Source: Paludisphaera borealis
GTDB lineage: Bacteria; Planctomycetota; Planctomycetia; Isosphaerales; Isosphaeraceae
Length of the DNA: 64,000 nt
Assembly (NCBI RefSeq): GCF_001956985.1
Contig: NZ_CP019082.1
Location: 1,178,001 to 1,242,000 of the forward strand
Direction: 5' to 3'
Shown here: positions 57,187 to 64,000 of the stretch, in pieces
Layout: every line of letters begins with the position of its first letter
Numbering within the stretch: position 1 is the first letter of the stretch
Program-made: the position numbers and the translations under genes
The notes under the pieces: model-generated
Databases searched by the model: none
What the model was told of the DNA's origin: nothing
Seen by the model: only the letters and a program-made list of their open reading frames with translations

Positions 57187-57996
57187 ATGACGCTTCGAGA
57201 GGTCCGAGGATTCGCGTTCGACCTCGACGGCACGATCTGGGCCGGCCCCCATCTCCTGCCCGGCGCGGCCGAGCTGGTCGCGGCTCTGCGGCGGGCCGAT
57301 TATCCTTTGGTGTTCGCGTCGAACTCGTCGCGGTACGGCTCCGAGGCATTGGCGCGCGAGCTGACGCGGCTGGGGATTCCGGCGGCGCGGCACGACGTGA
57401 TCGCGGCCTTCGACCTCGTGGCCGACGAGGTTCACGACCGATTGGGCTCGGTCGACCTGCTGGCGATCGGCACCGGCGAGCTGGCCTCGGCGCTCGAGGA
57501 GGCCGGGCACCGGCCGCTGCCGATAGACCGCTGGCGCGAGGCGAAAGCGGTTGTCGTCGGCAACGATCCCCTGTTCGACTTCGGTCGGCTGCGCGCCGCG
57601 TCGCGGGCCGTCGCCTCGGGCGCGGTGTTCTTCGCGGTCAATATGGACGAGCGGTTCCCGGTGGCCGACGGTCAGTTCGACCCCGGCTGCGGCGCGCTGG
57701 CGGAAGCGGTCGCGACGGCCGCGCGGGTCCGGCCGATCGTCGTCGGCAAGCCGCACTCTCGACTTTTCGAGGCCGCCATCGCCCGGTTGGGATGCTCGGC
57801 CCACCAGACCGCGATGGTCGGAGACAATCTGGCTTCCGACATCGTCGGCGGCCGTTCGGTCGGCATGTTCACCATCTGGCTCGAACCTCAGCCCGCGGGC
57901 GAACCGACGACGCAGCCCGATCTGGCCGTCGCCAGCCTGATCGATCTCCACCGGCTCTGGCTTGGCGGTCGGGCCACTCCGGACGCGACGAGCTGA
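57187..57996 (+). CDS. HAD family hydrolase, NagD-like (subfamily IIA)
   Basis: 269 residues from ATG 57187; GTG 57178 just upstream is an alternative start, both following GGGAGAGGGAG. Motif I is [19 protein letters not shown], motif [22 protein letters not shown], motif III lysine [19 protein letters not shown], motif [21 protein letters not shown]. The C2 cap between motifs II and III is the NagD/phosphoglycolate type. Phosphatase substrate unknown. It has no obvious partner; the YceI gene follows after about 95 bases with its own candidate promoter. Confidence 0.9.
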   Translation: MTLREVRGFAFDLDGTIWAGPHLLPGAAELVAALRRADYPLVFASNSSRYGSEALARELTRLGIPAARHDVIAAFDLVADEVHDRLGSVDLLAIGTGELASALEEAGHRPLPIDRWREAKAVVVGNDPLFDFGRLRAASRAVASGAVFFAVNMDERFPVADGQFDPGCGALAEAVATAARVRPIVVGKPHSRLFEAAIARLGCSAHQTAMVGDNLASDIVGGRSVGMFTIWLEPQPAGEPTTQPDLAVASLIDLHRLWLGGRATPDATS

Positions 57997-58000
57997 GCCA

Positions 58001-58029
58001 TTCACTCCGCGTCGCGGCGAGCCTACAAT
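58001..58029 (+). promoter_or_regulatory. candidate sigma-70 promoter for the YceI gene
   Basis: TTCACT (58001-58006) and TACAAT (58024-58029) with a 17-base spacer, about 60 bases upstream of ATG 58090. Confidence 0.4.
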
Positions 58030-58089
58030 CGTCGTGGCTCGTCGCGACGGCGAGATTTACAGGACGATCTAGTGTCTTGCAGCGAGGGA

Positions 58090-58671
58090 ATGATGCGAAC
58101 AACGATGCTGAAATCCGGTCTGCTGGCGGTCGCGACGATTCTGGGCGGTCAGTCGGGAGCTCGGGCGGCCGACACCTACAGCATCGACCCCGCGCACACG
58201 TCGGCGACCTTCAAGGTCGAGCATCTCGGGCTGAGCTGGATTCACGGTCGCTTCAACGACGTCGCCGGCGAGTTCCGCGTCGACTCGGCGAACCCCTCCT
58301 CATCGCGGTTCGCCCTTACGATCAAGTCCGAGAGCCTCGACACCGCCAACAAGAAGCGCGACGAGCATCTTGCGAGCCCCGACTTCTTCAACGCCAAGCA
58401 GTTCCCGGTCGTCTCGTTCAAGAGCACGGCGGTGAAGGCGGTGGAAAAGGGCCTGGAAGTGACCGGCGACCTCACGCTCCACGGCGAGACCAAGCCGGTG
58501 ACCTTCCTTCTCACGGGTGGCAAGACCGCCGAGTTCCCCCCGGGCGTCCATCGTCGCGGCTACACCACGCACCTCAAGATCAAGCGCTCCGATTACGGCA
58601 TGGACAAGATGATCCCGGCGGCCGGCGACGAGATCCACATCGAGGTCAGCTTCGAGGGCGTGAAGTCCTGA
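58090..58671 (+). CDS. YceI family periplasmic lipid-binding-like protein
   Basis: About 193 residues. ATG 58090 or 58093 (MRTTMLKSGLL) are both possible; a GTG at 58072 is less likely. The signal peptide ends GARAADTYSID. The mature lipocalin-like fold has YSIDPAHTSATFKVEHLGLS, GRFNDVAGEFRVDSANPSSS, DEHLASPDFFNAKQFPVVSF and VTGDLTLHGETKPVTFLLTG, all typical of YceI, which binds isoprenoids in a barrel. The terminal KRSDYGMDKMIPAAGDEIHI is also conserved. Role in isoprenoid handling or stress is inferred. Confidence 0.92.
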   Translation: MMRTTMLKSGLLAVATILGGQSGARAADTYSIDPAHTSATFKVEHLGLSWIHGRFNDVAGEFRVDSANPSSSRFALTIKSESLDTANKKRDEHLASPDFFNAKQFPVVSFKSTAVKAVEKGLEVTGDLTLHGETKPVTFLLTGGKTAEFPPGVHRRGYTTHLKIKRSDYGMDKMIPAAGDEIHIEVSFEGVKS

Positions 58672-58684
58672 TCGGGGGGCGGCC

Positions 58685-59566
58685 GTGACCGAACCCGTCA
58701 CCCTGCTGGAGGCGCTGACCGCCGCCGCGATGGTCTCGGCCCTGACCTGGGCGATCGGTCGATGGGCGGGCCGTGGCGGGTGCTGGGTTTGGTGTTTGGC
58801 CGTCGGCCTGGGGTTTTACCTCGGGCTGGCGATCCTGGGTGTTCGCCCGCGGTGGCCGATCCGGGAGGATCAGGATCGGTTCCTCGGGCTCGTCCTGCCT
58901 GGGATTCTCGCGGCCGAGGCCGTATGCCGTTCTCTGAAGACGCCATCGCGTCTTGGGGCCGCCGCGCGCCTCGTCGCGGCGACGGCCGTTGCGCCGGTGC
59001 TGTTGCACGGATCGAGCTATGTCGTTGACCACGCCGGGCCGGGCTCGGCCGAGTGGCCGTCGGCTTGGCGCTGGCTGATCTTCGGGGGCCTGGGCCTGGC
59101 GACGGCCTGCAACTGGTCCGGCCTGGTCTGGATACAAACGCGGTCCGGCTCGGCGGTTCGGGTCCTCGTGGCTCTGGCGACGGCCGCTCTGGGGGCGGGG
59201 CTGGCGGTGATGCTCTCGGGATACGCCTCGGGAGGGCTGACCGCCTTGCCGCTGGCGGCGGCGATCGTCGGCGCCAGCATCGCGGCGAGCTTCCGCGCCG
59301 AAGCCCCTGATACGGCCCCGGGCGTCGGCCTGATCGGGCTTGAGGGCGTGCTGATGATGGGCGCGTTCTTCGGTCGGCTGAGAACCGCCGAGGCTGTGGT
59401 CCTGTTCCTGGCTCCGCTGCTGGCCGGAATTCCCGAAGCCTATCCGCTCTCGCGTCTGGGCCCCCGTTTTCGCACGGTTCTGGGAGTCGGCCTGACCGCC
59501 TGCGCTGTGGCCGCCGCGACGGCGACGACCTGGAGGCGGTTCGCGGCCGACGCGGTCGGTCTTTGA
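58685..59566 (+). CDS. multi-pass membrane protein of unknown function
   Basis: A 293-residue protein starting at GTG 58685, 13 bases after the YceI stop. About eight hydrophobic segments are visible (for instance AAAMVSALTWAIGRWAG, GWVWCLAVGLGFYLGLAILG-like, AVALVATAALGAGLAVML, AVVLFLAPLLAGIPEAYPLS). Hydrophilic loops are short. No family is recognised. It may be co-transcribed with yceI; its stop overlaps the upstream frame of the RsmD gene, whose true start is 93 bases further. Confidence 0.7.
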   Translation: MTEPVTLLEALTAAAMVSALTWAIGRWAGRGGCWVWCLAVGLGFYLGLAILGVRPRWPIREDQDRFLGLVLPGILAAEAVCRSLKTPSRLGAAARLVAATAVAPVLLHGSSYVVDHAGPGSAEWPSAWRWLIFGGLGLATACNWSGLVWIQTRSGSAVRVLVALATAALGAGLAVMLSGYASGGLTALPLAAAIVGASIAASFRAEAPDTAPGVGLIGLEGVLMMGAFFGRLRTAEAVVLFLAPLLAGIPEAYPLSRLGPRFRTVLGVGLTACAVAAATATTWRRFAADAVGL

Positions 59567-59658
59567 GCGTGATCGGTCGTGGAGTAGCCGATTCCGCCGT
59601 GCGGCTCTATCATGGGGGAGACGGATTCGAAGACTACCGGGGAGTGAAGCGAGTCGAC

Positions 59659-60300
59659 ATGCGGATCATTGCGGGGCAGAGGCGCGGGCACAAGATCGAC
59701 GGTCCCAAGGCGACGGCGGCACTCAGGCCGACGAGCGACCTGGTGCGCGAGTCGCTGTTCAACATGGTCGGCGAGATGATGCCCGGGCGCACGGCCGTCG
59801 ACCTGTTCGCCGGCACCGGCGCGATCGGCCTGGAAGCCCTCAGCCGAGGGGCCGAGGCAGCGATCTTCGTTGAGAAGAACCGCGAGAGCGTGGCGCTTAT
59901 CCACGGCAACGTCGCCCGGCTTCGCTATCAGGACCGGGCTCAAGTCCGCCTGGCCGACGCCTATCGATGGGTCCGAACGCATGAATGGGCGGCCGACCAG
60001 CCCGTGGCTGTCTTCCTCGACCCGCCCTACAAGGAATACGAAGACCACGCCAAGAAGATTCGCGAGCTGCTCGACCAGCTCGTCGAACGCTTGCCGGCCG
60101 AATCGCTGATCGCCCTGGAAGCGGGCCGCACGCTCGACGGCGAAATCTTGCCCGATTTCGAAGCCTGGGACGTTCGCCGCTACGGCGACACGCAGGTCGC
60201 CATCCGGGTTTTTCCCGGTCCCGAGGGCGAGGAGGACGCCGAGTCGTCGGATTCGAAGACGGGGACGGAGGGGCCGAGCGAGGAGGCGGGCAATGTCTGA
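59659..60300 (+). CDS. rsmD: 16S rRNA (guanine(966)-N(2))-methyltransferase RsmD
   Basis: 213 residues from ATG 59659 (MRIIAGQRRGHKIDGPK), the family's normal start; the longer frame from 59563 adds 32 unrelated residues. SAM motif I is AVDLFAGTGAIGLEALSRGA, and the catalytic motif of N2-guanine methyltransferases is DPPY in VFLDPPYKEY. RPTSDLVRESLFNMV is a family hallmark. The last 25 residues are an acidic Glu/Ser/Asp tail that RsmD usually lacks. It methylates G966 of 16S rRNA in the assembling 30S subunit. It overlaps the CCA-enzyme gene by 8 bases. Confidence 0.93.
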   Translation: MRIIAGQRRGHKIDGPKATAALRPTSDLVRESLFNMVGEMMPGRTAVDLFAGTGAIGLEALSRGAEAAIFVEKNRESVALIHGNVARLRYQDRAQVRLADAYRWVRTHEWAADQPVAVFLDPPYKEYEDHAKKIRELLDQLVERLPAESLIALEAGRTLDGEILPDFEAWDVRRYGDTQVAIRVFPGPEGEEDAESSDSKTGTEGPSEEAGNV

Positions 60301-61699
60301 CGCCGCGGCGAGTCTCAGCTTCGCCGAGGAAGTGGTGTTGCGACTGCGTCAGGCGGGTTTTCAGGCCTTCTGGGCGGGGGGCTGCGTCCGCGACATTCTG
60401 CTCGGCCTGGAACCGGCCGATTACGACGTCGCGACCAACGCGACCCCCGAGCAGGTGATGCTCAGCCTGCCGTATCGGTCGCTGACGATCGGCGCCTCGT
60501 TCGGCGTCGTCCAGGTCCGACATCCCCGGCGGCAAGGGATCGAGGTTGAGATCGCCACGTTCCGGAGCGACCTGGCGTACGTCGACGGCCGACGGCCGAC
60601 CGGCGTCGTCTACAGCTCTCCCGAGCTGGACGCGGCCCGACGCGACTTCACCATTAACGGCATGTTCATGGACCCGGTCGGCCGCGAGGTGATCGACTAC
60701 GTGGGCGGCCGGGCCGATCTCGCCGCGAAGCTTCTCCGCGCCATCGGCCAACCTTCCGCCCGGTTTCGGGAAGACAAGCTCCGGCTCCTTCGCGCTGTGC
60801 GGTTCGCCGCCCGGTTCGATCTGCGGATCGAGCCCGCGACCCTGTCGGCGCTCAGGACGATGGCGGCGGAGGTCGTCGTTGTGTCTCCCGAGCGGATCGC
60901 CCAGGAGCTGCGGCGGATGCTCGTGCATCACAGTCGAGCCCTGGCGATGGACATGGCGATGGATTACGGCCTGATCGCCGCCGTCCTGCCGCCGCTCTCG
61001 GCGACGAAGGGGCTGTTTCAGGGCAAGCCGATGCAGCCGGAGGGGGATCTCTGGGACCATACGCTGCTGGTCCTCGACCTCCTGCCCAAGCAGCCGAGCT
61101 TCACGCTGGCCTTCGCCGCGCTGCTGCACGACGTCGGCAAGCCGTTCACGCGGTCGATTTGTCACGGGCGGACGAGCTACCACAATCACGAGCAAGTCGG
61201 CGGTCGCAAGGCCGACGACCTGGGCCGGCGGTTGAAGCTCTCGAACGCCGAGCGCGAGCGGGTCGCCTGGCTCGTGACCTATCACCAGTACCTCGGCGAA
61301 GCCAAAAAGCTGCGCGAGGCCAAGCTCAAGCGGATGCTCGCGGAACCGGGAATCGACGAGCTGCTGGCGCTCCACCGCGCCGACGCCCTGGCCTCGACCG
61401 GCGACCTCCAGCACGTCGACTACTGCGAATACTACCTGCGATGCCAGCCCTCGGGCCCGATCAACCCGCCCCCCCTGCTCTCCGGCCACGATCTCGTCCG
61501 CCACGGTCTCAAACCCGGCGCGAGCTTCTCGACGATCCTCGATCAGGTCCGCGAGGCCCAGCTCGACGGCCGGATCAACAGCAAGGCCGAGGCCCTCGAA
61601 TGGATCGACCGCGAACGGATCGGCGAGCCGTCGGAACCGACTGCCGCGGAGGCCGTCGACGCGGCCCCTCCGGTTGCTGGGGACGACGTCTCGGCCTAA
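60293..61699 (+). CDS. CCA tRNA nucleotidyltransferase / poly(A) polymerase family protein
   Basis: A 468-residue class II nucleotidyltransferase. The head domain has the GGxVRD motif (AGGCVRDILLGLEPADYDVA) with the DxD metal ligands in DYDVAT and RRDFTINGMFMD. The neck is EDKLRLLRAVRFAARFDLRI. The C-terminal half contains an HD-like phosphohydrolase pattern (LLHDVGKPFTRS, YHNHEQVGG). CCA-adding enzymes and poly(A) polymerases are hard to separate by eye; the presence of HD and full length fit a CCA-adding enzyme. A disordered Ala/Glu/Pro tail ends it. It overlaps rsmD, so both RNA genes are likely translated together. Confidence 0.88.
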   Translation: MSDAAASLSFAEEVVLRLRQAGFQAFWAGGCVRDILLGLEPADYDVATNATPEQVMLSLPYRSLTIGASFGVVQVRHPRRQGIEVEIATFRSDLAYVDGRRPTGVVYSSPELDAARRDFTINGMFMDPVGREVIDYVGGRADLAAKLLRAIGQPSARFREDKLRLLRAVRFAARFDLRIEPATLSALRTMAAEVVVVSPERIAQELRRMLVHHSRALAMDMAMDYGLIAAVLPPLSATKGLFQGKPMQPEGDLWDHTLLVLDLLPKQPSFTLAFAALLHDVGKPFTRSICHGRTSYHNHEQVGGRKADDLGRRLKLSNAERERVAWLVTYHQYLGEAKKLREAKLKRMLAEPGIDELLALHRADALASTGDLQHVDYCEYYLRCQPSGPINPPPLLSGHDLVRHGLKPGASFSTILDQVREAQLDGRINSKAEALEWIDRERIGEPSEPTAAEAVDAAPPVAGDDVSA

Positions 61700-61765
61700 G
61701 ATGAGAGAGTCGTGTCGATGGGCGGCTAGCTACCGGATCATCCGTTCCTTTGGGGGTGTTCGAGC

Positions 61766-62440
61766 ATGCCAGAGGCTGAGGCCCCGATGATCGCCGTCTT
61801 GATCAGCGGCGGGATCGAGAGCGCGGTGCTCTGCGGCGAGTTCGTCCGCTCACGACGGCGGGTGCAGCCGATCTACATCCGGTGCGGCCTGGACTGGGAA
61901 GACGTCGAGCTGGCCGCGGCCCGCGCGTACCTCAAGGCGATCGCCTGCGACCGCCTGGAGCCGCTCGTGGTCCTCGACGAGCCGATTCGCGACGTCTACG
62001 GTCCGCACTGGAGCACCGACGGCGGCGTCGACGTACCGGGTGCCGAGACCCCCGATGAGGCGGTCTACCTGCCCGGCCGCAACCTGCTGCTGACGGTCAA
62101 GTCGGCCCTGTGGTGCCGGCTCCGAAACGTCCACGAGCTGGCGCTCGGGTCGCTGGGATCGAACCCGTTCTCGGACAGCACTCCAGAGTTTTTTCAGGGG
62201 CTCGAAACGGTTCTCGGTCAGGCGCTTTCGGGTTCGCCAAGGCTGATCCGGCCGTTCAGCCGCCTGCACAAGTCCGACGTAGTGGCTCGCGGCGACGGGC
62301 TGCCGCTGCATCTGACCTTCTCATGCATTCGCCCCGACGCCGGTCTGCACTGCGGGGTTTGCAACAAATGCGCGGAGCGCCGCGACGGGTTTCGCGACGC
62401 GAACCGGCCCGATCGCACGCGCTACGCCGACGAGCAATAG
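61766..62440 (+). CDS. QueC-like 7-cyano-7-deazaguanine synthase family protein
   Basis: A 224-residue ATP pyrophosphatase. The PP-loop at 14-19 is SGGIES, where QueC has SGGxDS, so a Glu replaces the usual Asp. The middle follows QueC: YLPGRNLLLTVKSALWCRLR and a DxxPEF-like STPEFFQGLETVL. Four cysteines (C187, C196, C199, C202, in CGVCNKC) match the QueC zinc site. QueC converts 7-carboxy-7-deazaguanine to preQ0 in queuosine synthesis. The QueD-like gene follows after 13 bases, which supports the pathway call. QueE and FolE are not in the window. Confidence 0.85.
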   Translation: MPEAEAPMIAVLISGGIESAVLCGEFVRSRRRVQPIYIRCGLDWEDVELAAARAYLKAIACDRLEPLVVLDEPIRDVYGPHWSTDGGVDVPGAETPDEAVYLPGRNLLLTVKSALWCRLRNVHELALGSLGSNPFSDSTPEFFQGLETVLGQALSGSPRLIRPFSRLHKSDVVARGDGLPLHLTFSCIRPDAGLHCGVCNKCAERRDGFRDANRPDRTRYADEQ

Positions 62441-62453
62441 GAAACCAGTCACG

Positions 62454-62867
62454 ATGTATCGAGTCACCCGCGAGATCGAATTCTGCTACGGCCACCGGCT
62501 CCTGAACTATGACGGCAAGTGCCGGCATCTTCACGGGCACAACGGGCGGGCCGTCGTCACGCTGGAGGGGTCGCGTCTGGACAGTCGAGGCATGCTCGTG
62601 GATTTCGGCGAGATCAAGCAGACGATCCAGCGCTGGATCGACGAGCAACTCGACCACAACATGCTGCTCTGTCGCGAAGACCCCCTGCTCCCCTTGCTTC
62701 GCGAGCGCGGCGAGCGCGTGTTCGTGATGGACGCGAATCCGACGGCCGAGAATATCGCCCGGCTGATCTACGACCACGGCCGGGGGGCCGGGCTGCCGAT
62801 TTCCGAAGTCGTCCTGTGGGAGACGCCGAACTGCTTCGCCGCCTACTCCGGCGAGGACGACCGCTGA
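62454..62867 (+). CDS. queD: 6-carboxytetrahydropterin synthase, QueD-like
   Basis: A 137-residue PTPS-fold protein. Zinc ligands are H14, H27 and H29 (FCYGHRLLNYDGKCRHLHGH), and C23 is the catalytic cysteine. Further conserved parts are MLVDFGEIKQTIQRWIDEQL, DHNMLLC and NPTAENIARLIYDHG, with the glutamate of the active site in WETPNCFAAY. QueD makes 6-carboxy-5,6,7,8-tetrahydropterin from dihydroneopterin triphosphate on the queuosine pathway. It lies 13 bases after the QueC-like gene and is followed by a strong hairpin. Confidence 0.9.
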   Translation: MYRVTREIEFCYGHRLLNYDGKCRHLHGHNGRAVVTLEGSRLDSRGMLVDFGEIKQTIQRWIDEQLDHNMLLCREDPLLPLLRERGERVFVMDANPTAENIARLIYDHGRGAGLPISEVVLWETPNCFAAYSGEDDR

Positions 62868-62897
62868 GCACTCCAGGCCGCCCTGAATGAAATGCGA

Positions 62898-62933
62898 CGA
62901 GGCCCGCGATCACCGTGAGGTGAGCGGGCCTCG
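62898..62933. terminator. strong bidirectional hairpin between convergent genes
   Basis: A perfect 10-bp stem (CGAGGCCCGC/GCGGGCCTCG) continues, after a 2-base bulge, into a 5-bp inner stem (TCACC/GGTGA) with a GTGA loop. It lies 30 bases after the QueD stop and 26 bases from the stop of the converging gene. There is no T-tract, but the fold is long and GC-rich, as expected for terminators in this genome. Confidence 0.7.
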
Positions 62934-62958
62934 CGTCGGCTGGAGCCGCTGATAGGCG

Positions 62959-63819
62959 TCAGTGGTTGTGGCCGTCGCCGGGGCCGTGGTCGCCGCCGCC
63001 GCCGGGGGCATGGCCGTGGCCGTCGTCGACCGGCTTGTCGGGGATGACGTAGGTCGACGGTTTGTACGGGTAGCGGAGGTCTTCCACCCACCACTCGTAG
63101 GCTTTCGACCCCTCGGGGATCATGCCCTTGAGCACGGCCAGCGCGAGTTCACGACCCTCGTGCTCCTTGACGGTGGGGCCGTCGATCTCGAAAACGGCGA
63201 GGACGACGGGGAGCATGTCGCCGTCTTCGGACTGCGTTTCGACCTTCAGGAACGAGATCTTCTGTTCGGGCGACGACTTCAGCCGATCCGCGAGGGCCTT
63301 GAGCGGCGCGTGCTTCATCTCGGTCATCGCCAGGTCTTGCTTGCTCGACTGTTGAAGCTGGGTCCAGTTTTCCTGAGCGGTCACTTTCGCGCGAGTCGTC
63401 GGCGGCAGCCCCAGCCAGTAGACCTCGGCGAGCGGGGACGCCTTCAGGGCTTCCGCGTAGGTAGCCGCGAACTTCACGGCCTCTCGTCGAATGAGATAGT
63501 TCTGGAGACTCGTGACCGTCGCGATCGAGAGCCCGAACACCAGCCCGAGCAAGACGCCCACGCGAGCCATCGTCTGGCCGGTCAGCATTTCGGGATGGCG
63601 CTGGATGGCGCGATCGGCAGTAACGCCGAGGATCACGGCCAGGACCGCGAACAGATAGAAAATCGGATGCGCGAAGCTGAATACCGCCAGGAGCCCGCAA
63701 ATCACCGCGAAGATGGCGCGGGTGCTGACGGCCCGATAGGTCGGGATTTCGTTTTCAATGACCGGCCAATTCGCATTGAGGTCGGTCGTCGTCGGTGTGG
63801 TCTCTTGATCGATCGCCAC
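62959..63819 (-). CDS. membrane protein with His-rich C-terminal tail, unknown function
   Basis: About 286 residues from GTG 63819, chosen for its GGAG site 9 bases upstream; a TTG at 63894 adds 25 residues. Three hydrophobic segments follow each other: STRAIFAVICGLLAVFSF, AHPIFYLFAVLAVILGVTAD and ARVGVLLGLVFGLSIATVTS, a DUF4190-like arrangement. The C-terminal half is extramembranous, with helices and a beta-rich region (ISFLKVETQSEDGDMLPVVL). The last 25 residues are Gly/His/Asp-rich (DGHGHAPGGGGDHGPGDGHN) and could bind divalent metal. It ends at the shared hairpin; 180 bases upstream of it reach the window edge with nothing recognised. Confidence 0.7.
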   Translation of the reverse strand: MAIDQETTPTTTDLNANWPVIENEIPTYRAVSTRAIFAVICGLLAVFSFAHPIFYLFAVLAVILGVTADRAIQRHPEMLTGQTMARVGVLLGLVFGLSIATVTSLQNYLIRREAVKFAATYAEALKASPLAEVYWLGLPPTTRAKVTAQENWTQLQQSSKQDLAMTEMKHAPLKALADRLKSSPEQKISFLKVETQSEDGDMLPVVLAVFEIDGPTVKEHEGRELALAVLKGMIPEGSKAYEWWVEDLRYPYKPSTYVIPDKPVDDGHGHAPGGGGDHGPGDGHNH

Positions 63820-64000
63820 GAAGAAACTCCTCGACGCACCTGATCCGGCGGGAATGAGTCGATTTACGAGTGAGAAGCGCGCATTCCGGATCAAGGGTTC
63901 GCTTGGTCTATCTGAAGCTAATCACTGGGGCGCACAGCGTCAAGGATCACCGCAGAACGAGACCCGTCGCGCCCCACGAACCTGAGGTCAACAGCCAGGA

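Overview
This window is high-GC DNA from what looks like a planctomycete, most likely a member of the Isosphaeraceae. That is an inference from gene content: MoxR/DUF58/von Willebrand clusters, CRTAC1 (ASPIC/UnbV) and FG-GAP proteins, a WD40 giant beside a DUF1111-type di-heme protein, an NPCBM protein, and a small secreted protein with a CSGPGCS motif. No rRNA, tRNA, CRISPR array, transposase, phage gene or replication origin was recognised. About 50 protein genes fill almost all of the sequence. Many adjacent genes overlap by ATGA (stop/start), so translational coupling is common.

Layout. 1-6460: a first MoxR-type cluster: RDD membrane protein on the minus strand, then on plus a multi-pass membrane protein, DUF4129, DUF4350, MoxR ATPase and DUF58. 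6670-13630: mixed housekeeping and accessory genes (DUF2325-like protein, 2-keto-4-pentenoate hydratase family, methyltransferase, Dph6-like ATP pyrophosphatase, zinc-ribbon/DUF2007 protein, secreted TIM-barrel-like protein, PPOX-family flavoprotein). 13630-14601: about 1 kb without a credible gene, holding an 18-bp inverted repeat and six copies of a 19-24 bp repeat (core GATTGGGTTCGTTCGCGCC). 14602-26549, minus strand: an eight-gene run reading substrate-binding lipoprotein, permease, ATPase, TPR/FG-GAP protein, CRTAC1 protein, RnfD-like membrane protein, asparagine-synthetase-like protein, radical SAM protein. 26866-32078, minus: a small secreted protein, a 21-repeat WD40 protein and a di-heme protein. 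32340-52757, plus: a roughly 20-kb collinear run (PQQ/BamB-like, SIMPL split by a frameshift, prenyltransferase/squalene-oxidase-like, MoxR, DUF58, two vWA membrane proteins, a DUF4175-like protein and four secreted proteins). 52920-64000: small stress-type and metabolic genes (DUF6582, ferritin-like, two HAD phosphatases, class 3 lipase, transaldolase, YceI) followed by RNA-related genes (RsmD, CCA-adding enzyme, QueC-like, QueD-like).

The strongest candidate for an undescribed system is the 14602-26549 locus. It pairs homologues of the enediyne-cluster unknowns UnbU (RnfD-like membrane protein) and UnbV (ASPIC) with a TPR/FG-GAP protein and a NrtABC/SsuABC-type importer. Translational coupling by 4-bp ATGA overlaps links the ATPase, TPR/FG-GAP, CRTAC1 and RnfD-like genes. 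No enediyne polyketide synthase is visible. The second point of interest is the large MoxR/vWA secretion-envelope operon, in which the SIMPL gene is interrupted by a probable single-base indel. The third is a perfect BlaI/MecI-like palindrome in the divergent promoter region at 32.1 kb, with a degenerate copy over the opposite promoter.
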